From: Pelagihabitans pacificus
GTDB lineage: Bacteria > Bacteroidota > Bacteroidia > Flavobacteriales > Flavobacteriaceae
Length of the DNA: 64,000 bases
Direction: 5' to 3'
NCBI RefSeq assembly: GCF_009371985.2
Contig: NZ_VIKU02000004.1
Location: forward strand, 124,001-188,000
Shown: piece by piece, positions 26,216 to 34,761 of the stretch
Layout of the letters: each line of letters opens with the position of its first letter
Numbering within the stretch: position 1 is the stretch's first letter
The notes under the pieces: generated by a model
Told to the model about the DNA's origin: nothing
The model's database searches: none
Seen by the model: only the letters and a program-made list of their open reading frames with translations
Made by a program: the position numbers and the translations under genes

Positions 26216-27685
26216 TCAATCGACAGTTCGCCTTACCAGCTCGAGGGTAGTGCGGTACAGGTTTTTCCCTTCCATTTTGGCTTTGAGCCATGCATAAAAA
26301 CTCATCACAAAAATGTCCTCTTGTTCAGGAGCCAACCATTCAAAGGCGTTCTCGACCTTTGCTCGAAAAGCAGCGGTGGACACTATCATTGGATTTTCAT
26401 AATAGCGCCCAACGAAATCGAGAAAGATTAAAACCCGTTCCTCCCCTTGGTCTCGCAGTTTTTTTGGAAACCGCCTTTTGAATCGTTGTATTCTCAAAAG
26501 CACAAGGTCCAACTTATCGATTTCGATCAGTAGTAGAATTTCAATCAAATTTTTTTTCAGTACCCATTGCCAACCCTTTTTTTTCTCATACCAATCATCG
26601 CTGTGATGTAGTTCAAGAAATTGGGTATAAGCTTCCTTAAATCGTTCCTGCTGAAAAAGGCACATGAGTTGAACAAGTTTTATATCCAAAGAGTCTCCCG
26701 GAAATTCTTGGAGCAGGGAGAGGGCCTCATCGGGCTGCTCCGTATAGTTCAGGTTCAAAGCTTGAATGATGGTAAGTTGTTCCAAGAACCTGTTATAATA
26801 GGTCTGGGGCCCCTTGATCATCTCTTTTTCCATCTGTAGGGCGAAATCATTCGCTTCCTCAAATTGTTTGTTTCTGAAACTTGCAATCGCCATAAGGTTA
26901 AGGATCTTGATATGATAGTAGCGGTGTTTATCGCCCAGTGTACCTTTCTTTCGGATGATTTGGTACATTTCTTTCATATAGGGTGAAATCGTGTGGTAAT
27001 CAGTCTGTAGTTTGGCGACGGTCGAAGTGATTTCCATGAGCTGGAAAAGCGACTTATAAGTAAGTGTTTCGTCGATTTCAATGCGAAATTCCGAAAATGC
27101 ATCCTTGATAATTTCATTGATAGCCTTGTCCTCATCGTTCTTCAAATCCCTTTTGATGCTGGCATAGGTTATGTTCAGCTGAAAGTCCTTTTGAAATAGT
27201 TTACTATTGGCTTCCGACGCTGCCATGACATCCGATAGATTCCAATTCGCGTTCAAATGGGCATATTGTATTTTGGTGTGGTAGATTTCATTAAGAATGG
27301 AGTATGCATCTATCCTATGGGCATTTTTCTCGGCCTTTTCAAGAGTTTTAAAGGCAATTTTGTATTGCTTGCGTTCAAAAAGAATACGAGCAGCCAGAAG
27401 TAGCTTTAAAAGCTCCTGTTCTTCCGATGTCTCGTTTGAAAAACTTTTGGCAGCGATAAAATCGATCAAACAGTCACGCAATCTTTTACTAAGTGCATGG
27501 TAGGCGTTCCTTGCCGGTTTATCGTAGACCTTTACATCCAACGCTTCCGTTTGGCCAGCAGCCAAAAGCTTAAAAAGCAGGATATTCTTGGTATCGCTCC
27601 TACGGTTTTTTCTTTTTAGATGAAGGATGAACTCTTTCCGTTCTTCCTTGGTCAGCATTTCGATTAAAGCCGATGTTTCCTTCAT
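26216..27685 (-). CDS. Large all-helical (TPR-like) cytoplasmic protein, unknown function
   Basis: 489 aa, no signal peptide or membrane helix. Almost wholly alpha-helical with repeated helix pairs resembling degenerate TPRs (ILFERKQYKIAFKTLEKAEK, MAIASFRNKQFEEANDFALQ, LMCLFQQERFKEAYTQFLEL). The N-terminus starts with MLTKEERKEFILHLKRKNRR. I recognise it only as a conserved-looking flavobacterial hypothetical. It is probably a protein-interaction scaffold. It is transcribed alone and shows no catalytic motif. Confidence 0.65.
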   Translation of the reverse strand: MKETSALIEMLTKEERKEFILHLKRKNRRSDTKNILLFKLLAAGQTEALDVKVYDKPARNAYHALSKRLRDCLIDFIAAKSFSNETSEEQELLKLLLAARILFERKQYKIAFKTLEKAEKNAHRIDAYSILNEIYHTKIQYAHLNANWNLSDVMAASEANSKLFQKDFQLNITYASIKRDLKNDEDKAINEIIKDAFSEFRIEIDETLTYKSLFQLMEITSTVAKLQTDYHTISPYMKEMYQIIRKKGTLGDKHRYYHIKILNLMAIASFRNKQFEEANDFALQMEKEMIKGPQTYYNRFLEQLTIIQALNLNYTEQPDEALSLLQEFPGDSLDIKLVQLMCLFQQERFKEAYTQFLELHHSDDWYEKKKGWQWVLKKNLIEILLLIEIDKLDLVLLRIQRFKRRFPKKLRDQGEERVLIFLDFVGRYYENPMIVSTAAFRAKVENAFEWLAPEQEDIFVMSFYAWLKAKMEGKNLYRTTLELVRRTVD

Positions 27686-27842
27686 TAAATCATGGGTATT
27701 TTACTGATTGAAGCTACTAAAAAATAGAGATTTAAGCAATAATGACCATTTTAAATCGTAAGTTTTTGAATTATTTTGATTATGCTGTTCCCAGATTGTA
27801 GAACAACTTTGTCCCCGAATTGAAACCTTAAAATAGCGTATT

Positions 27843-28310
27843 ATGGAAAATGCAATGCTTAACGAAAAAAAGGAACCCAAAAAAGTTGAGGACTTTGATT
27901 TTAGACCAACCGATGCCTTTGTTTCGGCTTCTTGGATCGCTTTGTTGATCGGCATGGTCTCGTACTGTGTGGGCCTATGGAATGCCGATATGTGGTTGAA
28001 TGAAAAAGGATACTACTTTACTATTCTGCTATTCGGGCTTTTTTCCGTGGTATCGGTACAAAAAAGCGTACGTGACCGCCAAGAAGGGATTCAGGTAACG
28101 GATATGTATTATGGAATTAGCTGGTTTACGACATTGGCTTCGATTGTCCTATTGATTATCGGATTGTGGAATGCCGATATTGACCTGAGTGAAAAAGGGT
28201 TCTACGGTATGTCGTTTACCCTGAGCCTTTTCGCAGCCGTCGCCGTACAGAAGAACACCAGGGATATCAAACTGATTAATTCCAGGGAAGAAAAGCAAAC
28301 CTATCAATAA
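27843..28310 (+). CDS. YiaA/YiaB-family inner membrane protein
   Basis: 155 aa with four hydrophobic helices arranged as a duplicated two-helix unit. Each half contains GLWNADMWLNEKGYY or GLWNADIDLSEKGFY followed by a second helix ending VQK(S/N)xRD. This duplication and the GLWNA motif are the YiaA signature. Its molecular role is not established. It is a single gene followed by a long hairpin at 28335. Confidence 0.85.
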   Translation: MENAMLNEKKEPKKVEDFDFRPTDAFVSASWIALLIGMVSYCVGLWNADMWLNEKGYYFTILLFGLFSVVSVQKSVRDRQEGIQVTDMYYGISWFTTLASIVLLIIGLWNADIDLSEKGFYGMSFTLSLFAAVAVQKNTRDIKLINSREEKQTYQ

Positions 28311-28334
28311 GCTTTTTTAATCGGTTTGCCAGCG

Positions 28335-28391
28335 GGTAAGGTGCCCTTCGAAGACCCTCTTTGACGGCAGTGACGGGCACCTTACCTTTTT
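28335..28391 (+). terminator. Long-stem hairpin, probable terminator after the YiaA gene
   Basis: GGTAAGGTGCCC (28335-28346) is perfectly complementary to GGGCACCTTACC (28375-28386), followed by five T's. The 28-base loop is unusually long for a simple terminator. Confidence 0.65.
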
Positions 28392-28520
28392 GTGCAATCT
28401 TCTATTGGGTCTCAGGAAACCTAGGGCTTAATTATATGATGAATAGGGATGCAACTCATCGAATAAATACAAGTTTTTAAAGCAACTTCCGTTCTATTAC
28501 TAAAGCCCAAATTAAGTCCG

Positions 28521-29516
28521 ATGAAAACCGAACATATAGTACGTAGTCTTTTCAAGTCGACATTCTTGACCCTTTTGTTATTCATAGTAGCCTGTGAATC
28601 CGACACGGCAGTGGATGAAGAAGTGATTTCGCAGGAGGAGGAAATTCCCGAGGAGGGTAATACGCCGGGCGACCCTGTGGAAAATACGGCCCGTTTGGCC
28701 GCCAAGCAATTGTACGAGGATTACTATGCCAGTTCCAAAACGGAAAGTGGTGACGTGGCATGGACCGGTGATGAACCCTCGTGCGCTACCGGTGATGTTC
28801 CGCAAGCTACCAAGAATAAGATTTTTGCCCGCCTCGAATACTTTAGAAAAGCGGTAGGACTCAACAATACGGTTGCTGAGAATGCTACCAAAAGTGATAA
28901 GGCACAAGCGGCCGCTTTAATGATGCACGCCAACAATGAGCTCGATCATTTTCCTCCAAATTCCTGGAAATGCTTCTCTCCTGAGGGAAAGGAGGCAGCG
29001 GGCAAATCATTATTGACTACCGCTCGAAACGCCGAGTCTATCGATTCCTATATGCGTGATGCGGGAAGCAGCAACGGTCCGGTAGGACATCGAAGATGGC
29101 TTCTTTGGCCACGGCTTCAGGAAATTGGAATCGGAAATACATCCCAGGCCAATGCGATTTGGGTTATCGGTAATGCAGGGAGCCCCCCTTCAGATGCACC
29201 AGAATTCATTTCATGGCCCCCACAGGGCTATTCTCCCGGGCAGTTTGCCTATGCAAGATGGTCTTTTTCGATTGCAGGAGCGGACTTTAGTAATACGCAG
29301 GTAGGCATGAAAGATGCTATGGGAAACCCCATTTCCCTGGCTTTGGAAGAACTTGATCCCGCTTATGGAGACCCTACGATTGTCTGGGTGCCAAACGGAA
29401 TACAGCCAAATGTTAGTGAGGATACGTTGTATACGGTAACCCTTACGAATGTAGAGGTCTCTGGTTCAATGAAAGACTTTGAATATGAAGTGATTCTTTT
29501 TGATGTCAACGGGTAA
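28521..29516 (+). CDS. CAP/SCP-domain lipoprotein
   Basis: 331 aa. Lipoprotein signal with Cys25 (LLFIVAC), then an acidic linker. The CAP (cysteine-rich secretory/PR-1) domain spans about residues 60-225, with the elements ARLEYFRKAVGLNN, AAALMMHANNELDHF and GPVGHRRWLLWP. A C-terminal beta-sandwich module follows, from about 230 to the end (SWPPQGYSPGQFAYARWSFS). Bacterial CAP proteins are surface-exposed and may bind lipids or act on cell walls; no activity can be assigned here. It is a single gene. Confidence 0.8.
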   Translation: MKTEHIVRSLFKSTFLTLLLFIVACESDTAVDEEVISQEEEIPEEGNTPGDPVENTARLAAKQLYEDYYASSKTESGDVAWTGDEPSCATGDVPQATKNKIFARLEYFRKAVGLNNTVAENATKSDKAQAAALMMHANNELDHFPPNSWKCFSPEGKEAAGKSLLTTARNAESIDSYMRDAGSSNGPVGHRRWLLWPRLQEIGIGNTSQANAIWVIGNAGSPPSDAPEFISWPPQGYSPGQFAYARWSFSIAGADFSNTQVGMKDAMGNPISLALEELDPAYGDPTIVWVPNGIQPNVSEDTLYTVTLTNVEVSGSMKDFEYEVILFDVNG

Positions 29517-29651
29517 ACGATTTTTTAGGTGTCTTCGACTTTTATTTTTGAGAGGCGGGTCGCATCCCGTTAGTTTACAATCCTAATTTTCTTCCCTGAA
29601 ATCTTATCATCTTTCAAGTAAAATTGTATCTTGTTATACTAATACACACGC

Positions 29652-30074
29652 ATGCAGATTACGGGGGGCACAAAACAAAAGTTCATTATTGAACACGCGT
29701 TGGATATCGGAAAATTCAAGTTTTTTTCGAACATGGTAGTGGGCGAGTTTTACGAAGGTGTTCACGTCACCCATGAAAATGCCTCGGAACCTATCAGGAT
29801 AGCCCAACAGCTTTATGGTGCAACCGAACCCATCGTATATATCTCGCATCGGTTGAATTCCTATTCAATGGACCCCGTAGGGTATGGTAAGACCGTAAAA
29901 ATGTTTCCCAATTTTATTGGTTTCGCTATTGTTTCCCAAAACAGGTACCGTCGCATGCTGGCATCTTTGGAGAAATTGTTCATCAAAAAACCGATAGGAG
30001 TTTTTCATGATTTGGACAGCGCCTTTTTATGGGCTGAAGGACTGTTGGAAAAACACAGTGCTACACATTTCTGA
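29652..30074 (+). CDS. STAS-like small protein, paralogue 1
   Basis: 140 aa, soluble. The pattern GKFKFFSNMVVGEFYEGVHV, then HENASEPIRIAQQLYG, EPIVYISHRLNSYSMDP, MFPNFIGFAIVS and a final helix is the alternating strand-helix order of a SpoIIAA/STAS-like fold. It is shared almost block for block with the next gene. There is no visible phospho-acceptor Ser in the usual place and no anti-sigma partner nearby. The fold is inferred by eye and the function is unknown. Confidence 0.65.
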   Translation: MQITGGTKQKFIIEHALDIGKFKFFSNMVVGEFYEGVHVTHENASEPIRIAQQLYGATEPIVYISHRLNSYSMDPVGYGKTVKMFPNFIGFAIVSQNRYRRMLASLEKLFIKKPIGVFHDLDSAFLWAEGLLEKHSATHF

Positions 30075-30222
30075 ATAATATCGTACCCATTAATCGTCGA
30101 CCTTGGGGTGCCTTCTTTCCAGAGCGATTATCCCAATTATCCAGAATTATCAATTTCATTTCACGGTGCTGTGTTTCTTTGAATCTATTTCGTATCTTTT
30201 AATAGGTCAAAAGAGGAATGGC

Positions 30223-30624
30223 ATGGACTCGAAAGCAGATAAAAAACTTATTAAGAAGCATGACTTGGAGATCGGATCTTTTTACTTTTATCCTAATTTC
30301 ATGATATCCGAAGTCAAGGAGGGCGTCGCCGTTGGCTTTGAAAATGCTCAGGAAATGCTCGCATTGGCGAAAAACTATTACGGTAATACCACTCCGTTTG
30401 TTTATATTACGAATCGCATCAATTCGTACTCATTTAACCCTACGGTTCATTTTAAGACTACTGCCATGTTCCCTAATTTAAAGGGATATGCCGTGGTTAC
30501 TTATGACCCAATGAATCATGATATCGCCCAAATGGAACAGTCGTTCATGAACAAGCCAGCAAAAAATTTCCATAGTTTGGAGAAAGCCATTGAGTGGGCA
30601 GAATCGTTGATTGTAAAGGATTAG
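30223..30624 (+). CDS. STAS-like small protein, paralogue 2
   Basis: 133 aa from ATG 30223 (MDSKADKKLI). A longer frame reaches back to a TTG at 30103 but runs through sequence without similarity to its paralogue. It is homologous to the preceding gene: EIGSFYFYPNFMISEVKEGV, FENAQEMLALAKNYYG, PFVYITNRINSYSFNP, MFPNLKGYAVV. The two form a divergent tandem duplication about 150 bases apart, each apparently with its own promoter. Invariant positions between them (NSYS, MFPN, YG) mark the likely functional surface. Confidence 0.65.
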   Translation: MDSKADKKLIKKHDLEIGSFYFYPNFMISEVKEGVAVGFENAQEMLALAKNYYGNTTPFVYITNRINSYSFNPTVHFKTTAMFPNLKGYAVVTYDPMNHDIAQMEQSFMNKPAKNFHSLEKAIEWAESLIVKD

Positions 30625-30777
30625 GAAAGCATTGATTTTTTGAGGCCCCACGTTAAATGCTGTTTCCTTCTTAGATGATAGTGTCCGAGCTCTTGTTAAC
30701 ACTATGAAATCCTTCCAAGGGTTGTTGTACGCATCGACTTGCAATGTAGAATCAAGGTGTCCGCGGAAGAATCCTGT

Positions 30778-31365
30778 TTAAGAACGGTAAAAATTCATCT
30801 CATCCAAATAATTCCAAACTTCATGGGGAAGCATGGGCCGAATATTTTTGCCCGCTTTGTGCTGTGTTCTGATGAAGGTCGATGATATTTCCATAATGGG
30901 GGCATCGACCCTGTTGATTTTTGAATGTGATTTGAACTGTTCAGGCACCTTGGCCTCCGAAATTCTTGGATATACATATAGATCGTACCGTTCCAGGATC
31001 ACCTGGTAATTTTTCCATTTGTGAAAACTCTTCAGATTGTCCTCGCCCATGATCAGGCAGAAACGATGTTCTTCCCCATACTTCTCCTCCAAGTACACTA
31101 GCGTGTTGATGGTATAGTTGGGTTGTGGCAAGTCGAATTCAATGTTGCTTGGTTTTAATTTGGGATAGTCCTTTGTGGCCTCGTAAACCATTTGATAGCG
31201 ATGATGGTCTTCCAATAGTGTTTGTTTGGTCTTAAAAGGACTTCGGGGGGTCACCACGAACCATACCTCATCAAGATCCGAGAATTCGACCAGATAGTTG
31301 GCGATGACCATATGCCCTACATGGATCGGGTTAAAGGTTCCAAAGAATAGACCGATACGTTTCAC
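30778..31365 (-). CDS. nadD: Nicotinate-nucleotide adenylyltransferase
   Basis: 195 aa. Transfers AMP from ATP to nicotinate mononucleotide in NAD synthesis. The nucleotidyltransferase signature GTFNPIHVGH lies near the N-terminus and ISSTFIR near residue 160. The start overlaps the gmk stop by 4 bases. It is the last gene of a yicC-gmk-nadD run that is conserved in Bacteroidetes. Confidence 0.95.
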   Translation of the reverse strand: MKRIGLFFGTFNPIHVGHMVIANYLVEFSDLDEVWFVVTPRSPFKTKQTLLEDHHRYQMVYEATKDYPKLKPSNIEFDLPQPNYTINTLVYLEEKYGEEHRFCLIMGEDNLKSFHKWKNYQVILERYDLYVYPRISEAKVPEQFKSHSKINRVDAPIMEISSTFIRTQHKAGKNIRPMLPHEVWNYLDEMNFYRS

Positions 31366-31973
31366 TTTTTCGATACTTTTTCTTCACCCTTTTCCAACCG
31401 AGGGGTCCCTACAAATTCCCGCACCAGTTCGTGGGCCTCTTTCAAGGCCGTATCCAAGTCATAATTCTTGATAATCTTATCAAATTGTGGCGCTGTGGCC
31501 AGTTCTACGGAGGCCTTGGCAATTCGCATGTTTATTTTATCCTCGCTTTCGGTACTCCGCTTTTTGAGCCGGATCTTAAGCTCGTCGACACTTGGGGGCT
31601 TTACAAATACGGCCAACGTTTCTTTGGGAAATTTCTTTTTGATTCGGAGACCACCTACCACATCGATATCAAAAATTACGTTTTTGCCCTCGGCCCATAA
31701 GCGCTCTACCTCGCTTTTCAAGGTTCCGTAGAAATTATCGCGATAGACCTCTTCCCACTCTAAAAAATCATCGTTTTTAATATGTTTTTTGAATTCCGAA
31801 ACTGACATAAAATAGTAGTGTTCCCCATGCTTTTCCTTTCCACGCCGGGGTCTGGAAGTCGCCGAGACAGAGAAGGCCAGATTTAATTCGGGTTGTTCCA
31901 AAAGGTACCGCACGATGGTAGTCTTACCACTTCCGGAGGGTGCCGAAAATATAATCAACTTACCCCCTTCCAT
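31362..31973 (-). CDS. gmk: Guanylate kinase
   Basis: 203 aa. Phosphorylates GMP to GDP. P-loop SAPSGSGKTT (about residues 9-18), GMP-binding segment SATSRPRRGKEKHGEHYYF, and lid/helix region RLKKRSTESEDKINMRIAKA are all present. Its ATG shares a base with the yicC stop and its end overlaps nadD by 4 bases, so the three genes are tightly coupled. Confidence 0.96.
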   Translation of the reverse strand: MEGGKLIIFSAPSGSGKTTIVRYLLEQPELNLAFSVSATSRPRRGKEKHGEHYYFMSVSEFKKHIKNDDFLEWEEVYRDNFYGTLKSEVERLWAEGKNVIFDIDVVGGLRIKKKFPKETLAVFVKPPSVDELKIRLKKRSTESEDKINMRIAKASVELATAPQFDKIIKNYDLDTALKEAHELVREFVGTPRLEKGEEKVSKK

Positions 31974-32830
31974 TATAAAACGTTCAGCATTTGTTCCTTT
32001 ATCTTTTCCAACTCGTCTTTCATTTGTACCACCAATTGTTGCATTGGCGCATAATTGGCCTTGGAACCTATCGTATTGATTTCGCGCCCAATTTCTTGGG
32101 TGATGAAGCCCAATTTCTTTCCGTTCGAATCATCCGAACCAAGTGTGCTCGTAAAGTAGTCTAAATGATTCCCTAAACGCACCTTCTCCTCGGTGATATC
32201 ATATTTCTCTAGATAGTAAATGAGTTCTTGCTCGAATCGATTCGCATCGACTTCGGTCTTTAGGTCGGCCACCGCCTTCTCCAAACGCTCCCTGACCGTC
32301 GCTAAACGCTCAGGATCTATTTTGGCTACCTGTTTCAGTAATTTCTTAAGGGTAGCCAAACGACTTAAAAAATCGGTCTCCAAAACCTTGCCTTCCTCCG
32401 AGCGGAACCTGTTGATTTCTTTAAGGGCTTCCTCTAGAGCGGTTTGTATGTCTTTATATTCTTCGGGATCGATATCCTCCCGTTCGGTCTTCATAGCATC
32501 GGGCATACGCAATGCCATCTCCAGCAATCTCAAATCATCGCCCTCGGCAATCGATCTTAGCTGGTTCATATATTGGCGAACGACGGCTTCATTCACTTGG
32601 GCACTGGTCTCATCACCGGTGAGCTCGACATACAGTCCAAAATCGACCTTTCCCCTTTTGAGCGAACTAGCAATAATCTTCCGAAGCTCCAATTCTTTTT
32701 CGCGATAGGCGGGAGGCATACGGGCGTTCAAATCCAGACTTTTACTGTTGAGGGATTTTAATTCTATCGTAATTTTTTTTGTGGGAAGTTGGATCACGTG
32801 CTTCCCGAATCCTGTCATGGATTGGATCAT
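31973..32830 (-). CDS. yicC: YicC family endoribonuclease
   Basis: 285 aa. N-terminal YicC domain begins MIQSMTGFGK and includes ELKSLNSKSLDLNARMP. The C-terminal DUF1732 half ends with GKKLGFITQEIGREINTIGSKA, the most conserved block of the family. E. coli YicC is reported as an RNase acting on small RNAs. It is first in the operon, with a -7 box 22 bases upstream. Confidence 0.92.
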   Translation of the reverse strand: MIQSMTGFGKHVIQLPTKKITIELKSLNSKSLDLNARMPPAYREKELELRKIIASSLKRGKVDFGLYVELTGDETSAQVNEAVVRQYMNQLRSIAEGDDLRLLEMALRMPDAMKTEREDIDPEEYKDIQTALEEALKEINRFRSEEGKVLETDFLSRLATLKKLLKQVAKIDPERLATVRERLEKAVADLKTEVDANRFEQELIYYLEKYDITEEKVRLGNHLDYFTSTLGSDDSNGKKLGFITQEIGREINTIGSKANYAPMQQLVVQMKDELEKIKEQMLNVL

Positions 32831-32851
32831 AGGTTAATTTTAGGATTGAGG

Positions 32852-32859
32852 CAAAGGTA
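32852..32859 (-). promoter_or_regulatory. -7 promoter box (TACCTTTG) of yicC-gmk-nadD
   Basis: TAnnTTTG match on the minus strand, 22 bases before the yicC ATG. It is the only strong box in that gap. Confidence 0.55.
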
Positions 32860-33117
32860 ACCAAATTTCACAGGTTCCTTTTGGGCATTTCTTTTTTGTC
32901 AACACGGAAATGATAGGTTTACAAGTCAAGCGATTCACCTATGGCGAACGGACGTTTGGCATCGGGATGGTTTCACATCTGTTGAAGTTCTATGGTATAA
33001 TGAAAACGGCAAACGCCAAAGTGATCGGGTTTCTTGAAAAATTCTTTGTGGGCAAATCCCTACTGGCAAAAACAATCACACGGGTAGGGAATAAGCGAAA
33101 GAACCTTACTCTATATC

Positions 33118-33939
33118 TTATAACTCCCTAACCCAGATATTTCGATAGCTCACCCGACTATTATCCCCATGGTCTTGCAGCAGTAAGGGTCCCTTGCCAT
33201 GTGGCGGATTTTTTGGCCAACCAATGTAAGGAGTGGTGCCCTTGATTTCCACATGGTCCTGGATGAGCACTCCGTTATGTATGACGGTCATGGTTCCGGA
33301 TTTAATTTTACCGCCCTCTTCATTGAATTCCGGTGCATGGTAAATGATGTCGTAGGTATTCCATTCCCCGGTAGGTACCGAGGCCATCGCCAAGGGGGTG
33401 TGCTGTTTGTAAAGAGAGCCGACCTGACCGTTTACATAGGTATCGTTGTCATTGTTGTCCAGCACCTGCACTTCATAAAGTCCGTTCAAGAACACCCCAC
33501 TATTACCACGGTTCTGACCATCGCGTTGCACCTCGGCAGGGGAACGCCATTCAATGTGTAGCTGAACATCGCCGAAGTTTTGTTTGGTCTGGATATTTCC
33601 GGTCTTGTCGGCAACGGTCATGCTTCCGTCGTCGTTCAAATGCCATTTGGCCGCCGTGCTATCTTGTGAATGCACCCATCCATCGAGACTACTTCCATCA
33701 AAAAGTACGATGGCGTCCTTGGGAATCCTTCCGTTTGTAGCCGGACCTACCACAGGAACTTTTGGTTCATAGAACTCCGTTTCCTCTGGTTTGGTGGGTT
33801 CGTTACCCGTATATTCCTCATGAACTATGACTTTCGGGGAAGTATCCGATGTTTGGGTAGCCGGTTCCTCCTTTGTTCGTTCTTGGCAAGAAACCGTTAA
33901 AATTGCGAGTAATAGGGCAGAAGCTAGTGAACTCTTCAT
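33118..33939 (-). CDS. DUF1080 (3-keto-disaccharide hydrolase family) lipoprotein, copy a
   Basis: 273 aa. Lipobox TVSC (Cys18), then a Thr/Glu/Pro linker to about residue 70. The DUF1080 concanavalin-like domain follows: IVLFDGSSLDGW, NRGNSGVFLNGLYEVQVLDN, TGEWNTYDIIYH, LLLQDHGDNSRVSYRNIWV. Members of this Pfam family include enzymes that hydrolyse 3-keto-glycosides. The lipid anchor puts it in the periplasm or on the surface. It is last in an isomerase-DUF1080b-DUF1080a operon that diverges from a GMC dehydrogenase, the expected supplier of keto-glycosides. Confidence 0.88.
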   Translation of the reverse strand: MKSSLASALLLAILTVSCQERTKEEPATQTSDTSPKVIVHEEYTGNEPTKPEETEFYEPKVPVVGPATNGRIPKDAIVLFDGSSLDGWVHSQDSTAAKWHLNDDGSMTVADKTGNIQTKQNFGDVQLHIEWRSPAEVQRDGQNRGNSGVFLNGLYEVQVLDNNDNDTYVNGQVGSLYKQHTPLAMASVPTGEWNTYDIIYHAPEFNEEGGKIKSGTMTVIHNGVLIQDHVEIKGTTPYIGWPKNPPHGKGPLLLQDHGDNSRVSYRNIWVREL

Positions 33940-33976
33940 GTATTGAAAGGTTTTTATGTTATTCTTGTTATACTAC

Positions 33977-34735
33977 TTATAATTCCTTGATCTTAATATT
34001 CCGATAGGCTACCCGATCTCCGTGGTCTTGCAGCCCTATTTTCCCGGTGATAAATTTCCCAAAACCTTCCCAATCGGCAAATTTGGATTTCGACACCATT
34101 ACATTCCAAAGTTCGTTTCCAACGGGAAAGGCTACTATTTTTTCTCCATTCAAAACCACTTCGCCCCTTTTCCTTTCATGGTCTACGGTAATGACCATCG
34201 TATTCCATTCCCCGGCCGGTCGGGCAACATCCGCTGAAGGAGCTTCCATGTCGTACAATGCACCCGCTTGATGCGTGAGGCCCGCCTTCGCATCGGGATG
34301 TCTTTCATTGTCAAGCACCTGTATTTCCGGACCGGTCTCGTAAGGCTGATTGTATTTTTCATCTTCCTTCACCCCCCAAAAAACACCGCTGTTACCGCCT
34401 TCCGATATTTTCCAGTCCAACGACAAAATAAAATTGGTATAATCCTTATCCGTCACCAAATTATAACTTTCACCCTGTTCTCGATTTTCAGGAGGATAAA
34501 ATACCATGGCACCATCTTCCAGCTTCCAATGCTCTGAAACGCCATCTTTTAAATATTCCTTCCAACCGTCGAAGGACGTACCATCGAACAATACCGTCCA
34601 TTCTGTTTCACTGGTCATTTCCACGTTCGTTTCGGCAACCGGTTCAGATTCGGTTTCCGAAGCTGCCTCCTGGGGTTTTTCCTTACAACCTAAACTCAGG
34701 ATGGTGCAGAAAACCATGATTCCCACTTTTTTCAT
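33977..34735 (-). CDS. DUF1080 (3-keto-disaccharide hydrolase family) lipoprotein, copy b
   Basis: 252 aa. Lipobox LSLGC (Cys17) and a Glu/Ser/Thr linker. The DUF1080 domain contains TVLFDGTSFDGW, GNSGVFWGVKEDEKYNQ, GPEIQVLDN, AGEWNTMVITVDH and GLQDHGDRVAYRNIKI. It is clearly paralogous to copy a but lacks its inserted loops, suggesting different glycoside preference. It lies 37 bases upstream of copy a in the same transcription unit and 26 bases after the isomerase. Confidence 0.88.
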   Translation of the reverse strand: MKKVGIMVFCTILSLGCKEKPQEAASETESEPVAETNVEMTSETEWTVLFDGTSFDGWKEYLKDGVSEHWKLEDGAMVFYPPENREQGESYNLVTDKDYTNFILSLDWKISEGGNSGVFWGVKEDEKYNQPYETGPEIQVLDNERHPDAKAGLTHQAGALYDMEAPSADVARPAGEWNTMVITVDHERKRGEVVLNGEKIVAFPVGNELWNVMVSKSKFADWEGFGKFITGKIGLQDHGDRVAYRNIKIKEL

Positions 34736-34761
34736 TGTAGTTATTTTAATTCAGCCTTTCG

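Noticed and set aside
32910-33131. 73-codon frame (+) between yicC and the DUF1080 gene
   Set aside because: It overlaps the 3' end of the DUF1080 gene, has no recognisable domain and starts just behind the yicC promoter zone on the opposite strand.
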